Positions 40,260 to 55,000 of a stretch of DNA of 64,000 nt are shown piece after piece (the first letter of the stretch is position 1; every line of letters starts with the position of its first letter). This DNA comes from Bugula neritina (lineage: Eukaryota > Bryozoa > Gymnolaemata > Cheilostomatida > Bugulidae): NCBI GenBank assembly GCA_964035545.1, contig OZ037765.1:18470698-18534697 (forward strand). The letters are read 5' to 3'. Position numbers and translations under genes: made by a program. The notes beneath the pieces are model-generated. The model was not told where the DNA came from and ran no database searches. It saw nothing but the letters and a program-made list of their open reading frames with translations.

Positions 40260-40421
40260 TAGGTGCAATAACGGAGAAATTGAGAAAAGCCTGTGTTCTA
40301 AATTAGAAATGTAGCAAAGAAAGTTACGTTCTCGCAAGAATTTCAACCCATACCCCAAACCAAAAGTTATAAAAAATTTTAATGAACTTAGGCTATCTCC
40401 ATTTCTCCACTACTATTTTTG
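40260..40421 (+). mobile_element. MITE copy 2
   Basis: Same family and orientation as 13951-14093. The left end is TAGGTGCAATAACGGAGAAA, and the right end at about 40411-40421 is more diverged after CTACTA. It carries an internal CAAGAATTTCAACCCATACC segment that copy 1 lacks and copy 3 retains in inverted form. Confidence 0.75.
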
Positions 40422-41433
40422 AGTTTGTAGCACTAACTATTGTCCAACGAAAATCTAAAGAAATAAAATTATTAATGTACCTATAAAATATGTAAATAAA
40501 GTTTGCTGAATGAATAAAATATGTGAATGAAATATCTAAATGAATGTGTATGATATGTGTAATGAGTGTAAAAGGATGCTTGTAATTAATTAAGCTTGAA
40601 CACAATTTTTTGAACAAGAAATTTTGAATGTCATTCAGTTAAACTAGGATATTACTTAGAATGATATTGGAGTTATCTTCACTTAATACATGTTAGATTT
40701 TTGGTTTGGCTTTAGCAAAATTATTCATGCTAAGATAATGTGTGTGGTTCAATGTGTGTGTAATGGTAGCAACTCTGAACTTTAATTTTCAGGAGGCAAA
40801 TTTAAAACCTGCCCCTCCTCCGCAGAGTAAAACTATAAATTATGTTCTTGGTTTGTAAATATCTATTTCATGATAATAATGTGGAAACAAAATTACAGTA
40901 ATAATAAAGATGATAATTAAACCAAAAGAATAAGAAAATAATTTCAGCAATGTTTTGAAATCTTGCTGTGTAATAGGATACTGACGACTTAAAAAGTTAA
41001 TAAGCCTTCAAATATGAATTTTGTGTAGTTTCAACATCAATAATTAATAAAATTTCTCACTAAAAAAATGGTTTTTATAAATTTTTGCTGCTTCTGCCTG
41101 CTGCTGTCTTTGTCTGCTGCTGTGCTTCTTCTTAATGATGTTCCCTCAATAATGATGATAACAATTTTCTGTCTGCTGTTTTATAATCTCCTTGGCAGAG
41201 TCTCGGGCTCCAAGGTATCGGTGATAACAGGCAGATAAAACTTGTTAGGTAAGTTGCCAGTTGGCTTACAACAACAGATGGGGGCTGGTTAATGTAAATA
41301 GGAGTTGTTGGTGATAACTTGTTGGCTCGATCATCTTTGTATGAGGATATTTGAATTATAATATATGTTACATCAATACTAATGTCGTACCACAACCCAT
41401 AACCTGAAGTATAATTTCTCTGAAAGCTATAAG

Positions 41434-43483
<2,050 letters not shown>

Positions 43484-43574
43484 CTATGCTATGCCATACC
43501 CGCCACCCCCCCCCCCCCCCCGCAGGACCACGGCGGTGAAAGGTGACCAAGGTAACCACGCTATGCTATGCCAT
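43484..43574. repeat. G+C-rich insertion flanked by a 14-bp direct repeat, with a C16 run
   Basis: CTATGCTATGCCAT occurs at 43484-43497 and again at 43561-43574. The 63 bases between (43498-43560) are strikingly G+C-rich in an AT-rich setting. They begin with ACCCGCCA, contain 16 C in a row (43506-43521) and continue GGACCACGGCGGTGAAAGG. The direct repeat could be a target site duplication or the footprint of a duplicative repair event. Confidence 0.7.
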
Positions 43575-44415
43575 GCATGACTCTCAAACCATTATATACT
43601 CTTTGTTTTCATTTTGAATAAACATGTAAATTTTTTAAAAGCAGCAAAAAGTAGAAACTGTTACAAAAAGCATGTGTAATAGTATATATACTTGGGAATT
43701 TTGTGATTTATTGCAAACAATTGCTTTGTGTAACTACATTAATGACATAAGCAATTATAACGAATAGCATTATATTGGGTTCTAGCTTTAAAAAGTTCTC
43801 AATTTCTTAATACTTTTAAACATTATTTATGCAATAATTTTAGGCTGTTTAAATGTCACAGCAGTTGCATAACATAATATTATAATAAAAACATGTCTGT
43901 CAACTTAGCTAAGTATATTTAAGTATGGACATTCGTAGGTGCTTGGTGTACTTTGCCTCTTTTTAAAAAGAAGTTTTCATCAAATTTAAAGGTGGGGGCT
44001 GAACTTGGTGAAAGTGACGTAAATATTTCTGGTGCATTTGGAACACTCATCGCTACTCTATTATTCAAATTATAGCTTCTGCTTCTGCTTACTGTGAGAC
44101 ACCATGAGTTTAACATATTATTAAAAAATTCGAAAAACTATAAATAATTGTCAGCCTAAATATATGCTATAGGGTACTAACTACAAAAATAAAAGTGAAA
44201 ATCATGGAGAAAAATATATTATACCTATGATTCAGTTGTAATAAATTTTGTGTCAGAATGTCAGAATGTAAACTACGAGACTTATTTTAACCAAACTATA
44301 GCTGCTATTTGAACTTGATATATTAGTACCAAACAATCTTTATATCTGTCCAACGTCAACCAATGAGATTACAGTGTTGCCCTGGAAGATATTAGAATCT
44401 GAGGCTGATGAAGAA

Positions 44416-44461
44416 ATCTTCATTCTCAACCTATTATATATTATAGGTTGAGAATGAAGAT
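44416..44461. repeat. Perfect 19-bp inverted repeat (hairpin)
   Basis: ATCTTCATTCTCAACCTAT at 44416-44434 and its exact reverse complement at 44443-44461 are separated by 8 bases (TATATATT). There is no terminal T run and no adjacent gene end. Confidence 0.9.
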
Positions 44462-44759
44462 ATTATATTGATGTATCAATATGCGTTTTACGTTTAGCCT
44501 TCCTTCCGCCCCGGTCTATTATAAACTTTATGTTACTATTAAATTTCAGCTAGATGTCAAGAACAGCTAATTGCAGTCGGCATGATTTAATAAGATTTAA
44601 ATATTTTACACTTTTAGCTTTTACTATTACTATGTCTATTGGTATTAGTTTTGTTTCAAATATTTAATTGGCAAGTTACTGAATTTTTGATGAAAATCTT
44701 GAGTTAATTATAGTTGTTAGTATATTAACAGATTTTGGTAGCACAGATGTTACTGATTA

Positions 44760-45330
44760 GAAAACTTAAACTGTAACTACAATAAGTATAACTATAAGTA
44801 TAACATTAACTATAAGTATAAGTGAATAGCTTGAGTGAGTACGAGTATGAGTATCACTATAACTTATAGTTAATGTTATAACTTTAACTTATAAGACATA
44901 AGTCTAAGTATAACTAGTTAACTAAAACAATAACTATGACTCTAAAGTATAAGTATAACTATAAGTATAAGTATTACTATTAGTATTACTATTAGTATAA
45001 CTAACTTATAAAAATCAGATTGAGTAATATAAATAAAATAACATAAAAATTGAATATTATTTATAAATTATAATTTAAAATGTATTTTACTATTAATAAT
45101 AATAGTATTAATATAAATAATTATATTTATACTTATTCACTAATCATTGTAATAAATTTGATAGAATTATTAAAATATTTATAACAAATTTAATTTACGA
45201 TAGTTATACTTATACTTATAGTTATACTTATAGTAGTAATAGTTGTACTGATTACTATAAGTTGAACTATAAGTTATACTTACACTGTTAGTGTTATAGT
45301 TATGCTTATACTTATAGTAATCAATAAAAT
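44760..45330. repeat. Cryptic repeat array with inverted halves
   Basis: From 44760 to 45000 the DNA repeats ACTATAAGTATAA-like words. From 45190 to 45320 it repeats the complements, TTATACTTATAGT-like words. Between lies an AT-only middle part. The two halves could pair imperfectly. No fixed unit length. Confidence 0.6.
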
Positions 45331-46071
45331 AAGGTCTCGGTTTTTCATTCTGTGATTGTCATTATCACTCTGATTATGATTATTATAATTATTGTTATTA
45401 ATGTTATTATAAAATCACTCGTAATTGTCATACGTTGTAAACTCAGCCTTTAAAAATTTCAGATTTAGATTGAAACATTTAAAATCGAAATGATTATAAT
45501 TGCCATTCATGTTTTAGTTTACCTCAGGGGTTCTAAAGTCACTCTCATACTCAAAGACAAACATGAGACAAATATGAATTAGACATTTAAATCAATATGA
45601 TGGCAATGATAATTGGCTTCTTAAAATTGGCTTGAGATTTAAAAATTTACTTAACTTATAGTATATAGTGGTTTTATTGGTTGATGTTAAAACTACTGTT
45701 ACACATCATAATTAGTAGTAGTAGTCAGAGTCTTGCTTCTAATGCACTCTTACCATAACGTCAACCACACTTTTGAAATTAGTTCTTACTTTTAGGACTT
45801 ACTCTAAGTCTATTTCTTTTTGAAGTAAATAATTATTAGAACTTGTTCCAGTCATGATGAATGTTATTGTTTTAAGTCTAAGTCAAATAAATTATTAGCT
45901 TGGGTTAAATTGCATCAATTTGAATTGACCTGCTAGTTGCTAGACTTAATAGGCCCATAATGTAATGGGGTAATTTTTTAAAAATATGGTTTTGCTTACA
46001 GTAAGGATCACGTTAGGTTTGTAGGATGTTTATGATTTCAATTTGTTATCTGTTTAGTATTCCACACAGGC

Positions 46072-49000
46072 ATGGCAAGAGTGAATGTAACAAAGAAAAA
46101 CTTCATCAGCATCTTACCAATGATAAAAGATTGCATAGACCAAGCTGCTTTTATATGTAAGTAACATCATTTTTTACATTTTGAATTAAGTTTGATAGCA
46201 GGTTGTTTTTTGCATGGATTTATGCATATGCTGCAAGCAGTGAGCTAGTTAATGGAATAAGGTGTAATTGACCTTACAGCTTCTCAAAAATGTTTATATT
46301 ATGCTCTGTACAGTTATGAGCAGCAGTGGTGAAATTGAGATAGTCTAAGGTTTTTAATTTTATTATTAAATTTTGGTTTGAGGTGCGGGTTAAAATTCTT
46401 GCAAGAACATAACTTTCTTATGGTACATTTCTAATCTAGAACACAGGCTTTTCTCAGTTTCTCCATTACTGCACCTACCTCGCTGTCTATCAGATGCAGT
46501 ATAACATATATAAATGCAGGGTGTACTTGTTTGCCAATAAATATGTGTAGCTAATAGCTATAGAGCTCTGAGGCACTTGTAGTAATGGTTGTAAATTCTT
46601 TTTAGCTATCGATTCTGAATTTACCGGACTCAATATCAATAATTCCACCAAATCTAGGTTTGTATTTGTTTACTATCTGTTACTAGTCACCTTCACATGT
46701 TTCAAGTGTGGTAAAAGTTTTATTTGAAATGTGCTTACATGACTATTTTAATTTATGTTATATAGCTACTAGTAATATTTGATATGCACTTAAAAGTGAC
46801 TGATCATTTTTATTTTGCAGTTTATTCGATTCTGCAGAACAAAGATATTTAAAAGCTCGACTGAATGTCCAAGCTATTGCTTTAGCACAATTTGGTATGT
46901 ATAACTCTCGTTTTCCAGCATTATTCACCTTATAAATGCAGGACACTATAAGTTTTTTGGTATTATTCAACTCAAGGTGTTGCATAAATTACGTACAGGG
47001 GCTGCTTAGTAGTGGTAACCATGGTTAAACAGCAAGTAGTTTAATAAATAATAGTAATGATAACACTATTTTTATATTATAGCAAATTTTTATTTCACCT
47101 GCAGATTTTGTTCCTTTCAAAATTATATTCCCAGTGTATATATTAATTTGAAACTACTTCCTTCCGGAGATCAACATTTTATAAATGTTTAGTTGATGTA
47201 TTTTTATACAATGATGGTTAAATTATTCCTAACACACTTCATTAATGCAGTATTACAGTATTCATATATATTTTATTAGCTAACATATACAGACTGTTTG
47301 AGGGTTGAATGCTCAAACAAATATGTTTTATAATAAGTTTTGTATTTATACCTCAAATCTCAAGTGTCTTTTACTCGATTCTGTCTTGTTTTGCAAATTT
47401 AAACTAACTTATTGACATCAATTTTAAGCCATAACTGATCTTTATTTTAACACATTTACCATACTAAATGTACTATTATTGCTTTTAGGGTTGACTGCCT
47501 ATGTGAGTGTCGGTGCAAACAGGTCAGTTGAGAAATTGAGCGGCTCTGCAGTTGAGTAATGCAATGTAATTTGGACGCAAAAATTATGTAGTTGTTTGGA
47601 TGGAGTTTTTGGCACCCATACTTGTTTTATTTGTATCTTGAATATCGAAACGGATTTTAGTGAGAATAGTGAAGTATTCCATGTTGGAAGAACTCTTGCA
47701 TTCGACAAACATACGAAGCTTGATTGTAAATGTGCAGAACATGTTATATAAAGTACACATGCATGTATGTTAAACAGGCAATACGGACTTATATTTATTA
47801 CGAAAATTGATTATTCTCAGTGTTTGATATCATTGAACAATTCTGTGAATTCAGTATAGATATCCTTCGTTTCATGTGGATAAATTTGATTATATTTTTT
47901 TTCAGGTATGATGCTTATATGTACAACTTTTACTTATTTCCTGAGGTAATTGGTGGCATTGATACCAGGTTTACAATGCAGGTATTAATAAGTTTCATTA
48001 TAATATAATCTCAACTGTCACTACTTGTTAAGTTATTAGATTTCATTCTTGTGCTATAGGTTGTGCAGTGACACACCCTGAGTCTGCAGAGCACCCTTTT
48101 AAACTTCCCTGCAACTGACACAAACTCTCACAAATCTTAGTAACTTTGTCAACTATCAACATCCTGCCTGATTTTTGAAACCTTTACATGGAAACACTTG
48201 ATACAGATAGCATAAATTAAATTATCAAAGTATTACTTGTTCATGTTCATCAAACTTATGTTTGTTTAAAGTTTTTATCCAAGCTAAAAGCACTCTCTCT
48301 CTATATTTGTAACAAATTTTGTGAATTTTCATAAACTCTTAAGCAATTGTAACCAGATGCACTTCTTGACATTACCAATGGCCCTGATGGGATTCAAACC
48401 TGTGACCATACTAGACCGGTGCTATAACTAATGAACCGCAGCTTTTCCTTTGTTTATTCATTACTGGAAATTATATCATAAAGATAAAGATTCTCTCTGT
48501 GTAGTTCTTTTTCTGCTAATGTGTATGGTATTTCCTTTTCAACACGCATTTCTAGACTATGGCTTCAAGTGATTGACAATAACTAGATGTTAGCTACACA
48601 ACAAGTCAATTTTTGCAGCTGTTCACCTATTTGTAATTATTTGTTTTAGGCTTCCTCTGTCCAGTTTCTTACGCAATACAAATTTGATTTCAACAAGGTA
48701 AGATTGCTTATCAATAATTATCACAATAATATTATATTATAAAAATAATAATTACTATATAAGTATATATTATATGTACTATATTGATATGATAATAATA
48801 TATCATGATATTATGATACTAGTACACATTTTATAGATGATGTATGAGGGTATTTCATTTTTAAACAAATCACAAGAAAACCGCCTTAAAGACTACTTGA
48901 GAGCAAACAGCGGCGTTTCTTCTAACCTGACTGATGCTCACCAAGCTTTGCTGAGAAAGTACTGCTCAAAAATAGCGAGGTGGCTCATACATGCTAAAGA

Positions 49001-52000
49001 AGACGATGTATTCACTCTAGAAAAGCATTTGGGTGAGCTCGGAGTTGGAATTTATCTTTACTCTTTACAACACTTTCTCCCCAGGTCATGCATGGCTGTA
49101 TTTCTAGTTCTATCTGCTAAGTATGTTGTGAATATTATGTGCAGAAAACTATGTTAGGTGACGCATTTTCGTGCCTTTATCACTTGTATGACTTATATTT
49201 CTCGTCCCATATAATTTGCTCTGTGAACTCTGTATCTGGGCATATCATCAGGCCAGGTGTTACCCCAATCAAATTCTTTTGAACTAGTCTAAGTTGGCTA
49301 TCAATAAATTCTTGGCTGTTATAGAGGATGGAGAGGTGGAGCTAAGTAATGAAGTGCTTCACCGTATCTTGATTAATAGAATTGACAATATTTGGCCACA
49401 ACCATCTGCCGATAATGTAAGGAATGTATTTCTTGAAAAAATTGTCATGATTTTTTTAAATGAGTAGGTTATAATTTTTGTGATGTTATTGATAAGTTCA
49501 ACAGGTGTCAATCCTCAACATGTTGACATATTTCAGGTACTTATTGTGGAAAAAGTCTCTCCTATTAGAAGAGCTGAGCTGATAGAGCATTGGTCTGTGG
49601 GGGAAACAGATTACGAAAAGTATGCACTCGTAGCTTAATGTATTTTGTTAATCTACATGTACCACTGAAGCTCACTATGTTTGTATTTTATAAGAGATCT
49701 TAGGGAAGTAAGAGTAGTGGGTGCTAATGGTATCTATGTTGATGCACAACTGCTGGTTACTTGGAGCATTTCTCTGTGACCATGTTGATTTAAATGCATT
49801 TTGCATGATCATACATGTTGTCTGCTGGTGTTTTAACTGAGCATTGTACTAGCTCTAATTACTCATTATACAACCTTCCACACTTGCAAATGACTTCAAT
49901 CTTACTAGTCTTCTAATAAGCTCTGTTTCAATCTCATGCCCAGTCGTTCTAATTACATAGTTTTTAATCGGTGGAATAGAATGTTTTTAGTTATATATTG
50001 TTTTCAGGCTTGTAACTATTGCCTGTTGGGACTACTACAATTCTCCTCAGCTATACCTCAATGAAAGCAGTTTTAGGATAACCAATGATGTTAATCTTTT
50101 AGAAACTGTAGTAGTGTGCTTCATGAAGTGTATCGTTTCTATTAGTCTGTGTGATTTAGGCTATGTAACTAAGTGGTTTAATTATTGATTCAACTACTAG
50201 CTAATTATGAATTGGTTTCTTATCAAGATAAGTAAATTTTTTTCAAAGAATTTTGAAAATGTAAGCAAAGGTTCCGAGAATTGTGTTTTAATTTTTTAGT
50301 AAATAGTTGCTTTAAAACAGTATTTTTATGACTACTTGAAATGACTGCTGGTATGCATGTATAACTGTAACTGACTAAAGTAATAACCAACACTAAAGCC
50401 ATGCCTAATAGCCTGTTTTTATTCATAAAAACAAGCATTTTAAAAATATATGGTCTGCAAAACTTGTAAAAACTTATTTAAAAGTATAAATATTTCTGTC
50501 TAAAAATTGACAAAGCCATAGCTACCCCTCAAGTAGTAAACTTGTTTCATTCCTGTGTGAAGATAACATGTTTTTAAATTCTTCAAAATCTATGCTCCAC
50601 AATTGCTCATTGAAACATATATTTGTATTTTTGGAGTTACAATGTGCTTAGTTGATTGAGTTATTATTTCTGCTTTAGATCTTTAGAAAGTTATAGAGGA
50701 TTCACAAATGTGATAGATCATGTCATAAAGAAACAGAAGGTGAAATTAATATGTTTAAATGATATTACATATGTTACCTGGTTCAGAATTATTTTATAAT
50801 TGACTGGCTCAGTTTCAAATAATTGTTTCTTTAAAAATTAATTTTGGTTGCAGGTGATGGTTGGCCACAACCTATATTTAGATTTGATGCTCATCTATGA
50901 TAAATTTATAGATTATTTACCAAAGTCTTATCAGGAATACAAAGAACGTCTGCACAGCTGTTTCCCTCATATATATGATACCAAGTATATGGCTTTACAG
51001 CTAAGAAAGGTAGCTTGTAGTCTCCCAGTTATATAATAGTTCTCTCCAATATATCTGTGGTACTTTTTTGTAGTAGTCAATTGTTATTATCCTGCTAGAT
51101 GGTCACTAAACGCAGAACTCATTTGTGGCTTTGCTATAAAAATTTAAATCAGCTAAAGTTTTTTTTAAAAGTTTTTCACAAGTAATTTCATCTAAAATTT
51201 TGATTGTCTAATGCTAGTGGTGGTTATGGGATCGTGAAAATAACTGTTAATATCTAATGATTAGAAACATAAAAGTGACGTTCAAATAAAACACTCTTTA
51301 AAAATTATCAAATTCACATTATAAGATTATAATTTCATATTCAGCTACTCTACACACATTGTGTTATTGCTCAGGTCTTCTGGTTGTCACAGAACCTGGT
51401 ACAGTAGGCTGTTAGCATGGTGCAGCTGACTGGTTTGTAACACAGTTTTCTATTCGTTGTACAGGAGTTTGCTGACACAGTCCACTCATATGATGCAACT
51501 AGTTTATCTGAGTTGCATGCTGCTATGGCAGATCCCAAGTGCACTACAGCCTTACTCTTCCCTCCAACTGTAGCCATGGCTGTTTCACATAGTGAGTTTC
51601 TCATCTTTATAGAAAGTTTCCATTATACTTCTTCTAAACCTATGCTCTCCTTTTTTGCTATTTGCTGCAAGTCATTAAACCTACTCGTATAATACAAAAG
51701 AAAATTCATTTGATGTAACAAATTTTTTGAACTTAAATTTTCACATAGACTGTTAAAAGAATAGTACTACAGATTATAAGGTTTTTTTTGCATTTACCTT
51801 GTAATCATTGTCTGTATATGGCTGTGTTATTTGAGACCAGCTTGTTCCTGTTGTGTTTAGCGAAAGATGATGAATGCGGACAGTCAACTGAGATTGAAAC
51901 AGACACTCTGGGAAATATTCATGAAGCTGGTTATGACTCATACATGTGTGGACTCGGTATGAAATATTTTGAGTAAATTATGTATACTTGTTGTGTCACT

Positions 52001-55000
52001 CCCAATATTACAATTGTCCTCGTTAATTACCCTTTATCTTAAATTTTAGTTTTATGTTGTTGCCATGAAGTTGCCTTTTTCAGGCACACAGTATGTGGAA
52101 TATAGTTTATCTGCAACAAGTTTTTGAAACCTTGAGCCAACTGCTGCCAAGCTGAGTGCATATTCGCTACACGCCGGACCACTATGAGTAATGGAGGCTG
52201 TTTTTGTTGTTGGTCTAGTAGTGATTAATATGTTAGCTCTTTTTAATAAACATTGCTTTTAAACCAGTAGCATAACATTTCAAACTTAAATTTTACAATT
52301 TATAATTCATTTGGTCTAGTGTTTAGTTCTAGCTAAGTCAACATTGAAACTTCAAATCTACATGTAAATAGATTAATTTTTGTTATTGTCATTTGCATTA
52401 TTAATTCGTTTATCAAAATATATTAATAATACAATTCTAATATGTAGTGTGTTGTTTTCTTTAACTAGTATCTACTAATCATATAATATATTGTAGTGTT
52501 TCTTCGATTGGCACATCTAGTTACCATCAATAAGCTGGAGTAAGTACAATCTCTATCTCTAGATGACGAGAAATAAATGCAGTAACCTGAAGTTGTAGCT
52601 GAATGCATACATGTCCTTTCTCTTCTGAGTATATTGTGTTGTTGCGTCATTACAGGCCTGCGTTATCTGCACACCCTATTTCATTCTATGACTATGAGCA
52701 TCACATTGCCCCATTCAAGAACCATGTTAACCTTATTAGAGCCACTCTACATAATATTGTAAGTCTACAGCATATAAGTAATACATGAAATGTTATATTT
52801 TGTCAGGGTTGGGGTAACTGTAATTTGTAATGGTAATTAGTTGTAATTAATTACATTTTTTCAAGCAATTGAATGTAATTTGTAATTGATATATAAAATA
52901 GTAATTGTAACTAATTACACAGCTAATGTAATTGATTTTTACAATTACTTTATAATTAAATGTCAATTACTTCATAATTTTAAATCTTATAAAATTTATA
53001 CTCTTCCTGGCATGCCTACTGTTTAATAAAAAGCCCAGATTAATTCAATATAGTAGTCTATCACCTTATTCATTACTATTGAGAACAAAGAAGGTTCGCT
53101 GCTGTCAAAATGGCCTGGGTAGTTGGACCCCAGGAGTCAGGTTATATAATTTCTGTTTTTCCCTTGTGAGAACAAAATTAATTGTAAATGTAATTAATTA
53201 CATTACCATATAATTGTAATTAATTGCATTCATATGCAATTGACCCCAACAATAAGAGAGTTCTTATGCTTTACAGTGTTTGGATGGAGCAGATCCTGAG
53301 CGTAATCGCACTGACAGGCTGTTCATTAAGGCAAAGAAATCTGCTCTGCTCAGGCCGGAAGAGGTCAGGTTTACTGTATACTCACACTCAGGTTTACTGT
53401 ATACTCACACTCGGGTTTACTGTATACTCACACTCAGGTTTACTGTATACTCACACTCAGGTTTACTGTATACTCACACTCAGGTTTACTGTATACTCAC
53501 ACTCAGGTTTACTGTATACTCACACTCAGGTTTACTGTATACTCACGTACTGTAGTGTTGAGATTTCTCAGTAGCCCCTGTGGTGTAATGGTTAGCACGC
53601 TAGCTTGCAAGCTGAAGGTCGTTTGAATTTCAGTGGGGGCAGATACTTTTATGCTTGCACTCAGGTCTATAAACTGACATCACAAACTCTCCTTCTATGT
53701 ACATAATTATAGATTCTTTAATTTCTTCACTCAATCTCAGTAGACTAAGACATTTGATTTTTAACTATTAGTCATTTGAAAGTCATTAACTCCAATTTGT
53801 CATCAAAATACACAGCAAAGCTAAAATTTACAGAGGTCTTTACTTTGTCAATTTTAAACCTTGAGAACAGTTAAAGAGAGCTATATTTAGTTTCTAAAGT
53901 TTAGCTTGTTTTTCTAAGACCTGCTCGAATATTTGCATCTAAATTATAACCCATGTGGCCATCATATATACTGCAGCTGCATACATACTACATGATTGAT
54001 TCACCTGAAACAGTCTTTACTGCAATGGGTTATCTTAAAACATTGAAACATGACATTATAATAACCAGTAGCTGCCAATAAACTGTAATAGTTTATTCAG
54101 CTGTATTTATTCATCAACAGATATGTAATATAAATATAGTGTGTTGCACACACTTTCATATTATATAGAGATCAGTAAATTGCAATACAACTATTTATAG
54201 CATTTGTAACACATGGGTGACTATCTCAATAACATATAGTTGTTTTCATTCAAATGATCTCACCTCTGCAAGCAGTTTGATCATGATAACACTCATTGTA
54301 GAATACAATAAAACTGTTCAAACCACAAACTGTGTAATTTACTCAAATATAATTCTTTTGTACAAATATTTTGAGAAAGATGATTATATTTTGATTAAAA
54401 TTAAACCTATTAGGCATGTGAAGAATCAAATATGGAATATATAATTTTCATCCTTTAGCTCACCAGGTAATAGATGCATAGATACAATTTCAAAATTCTA
54501 TTATGGTGAATAGAGACTTTGTACATTGTTTTTATGCTGGTAACAATACAGTAAGCATGATATATGAATCACTTTTTCTGACTAAATCAATATGTTTCTT
54601 AGCTTCTATAACCTTCAAGTCACACTATATATATGTATGTATTGTACCGCAGAATGATTAAAAGAATATATTGGATGTGATCTTCAAGTAAAAAAGGGAA
54701 AAATCACATATTTTTTATGCTCTCTCAGCTGTGTGTTACACATACACCCACTGCTACTTGTACTTTTAGGTGTCATTTCTTCTTTCTTCTTATGGTGCTG
54801 TAGACATTAGCAAAATCTCTCAAAACAAAGCTGTTGTTATTGTCTCTAATCAAATTTGGTGAGTTACACTTTTCAGCTGTAGGAATATAGTAGAGATAAC
54901 AGGTGTTATGCGTATACTCACCGTATAGTGCTTTAGCTCCAAGGCTAGTCTCATGTCACTTATTTTGTATAACCATTTAAGCTAACAAGAGTAATTATCA

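Noticed and set aside
43919-44116. Minus-strand frame that reads like protein (NNRVAMSVPNAPEIF)
   Set aside because: Possible orphan exon, but no partner exon, family or splice support was found.
53370-53547. CRISPR-like array
   Set aside because: Units are directly contiguous with no spacers, and the setting is a eukaryotic intron.
53224-53574. Two overlapping open frames with repeated peptides
   Set aside because: They are read-through of the 23-bp minisatellite. The real coding exon ends at 53363.
53574-53641. Functional tRNA gene
   Set aside because: Too short, with an anticodon loop of the wrong size and a weak T arm.
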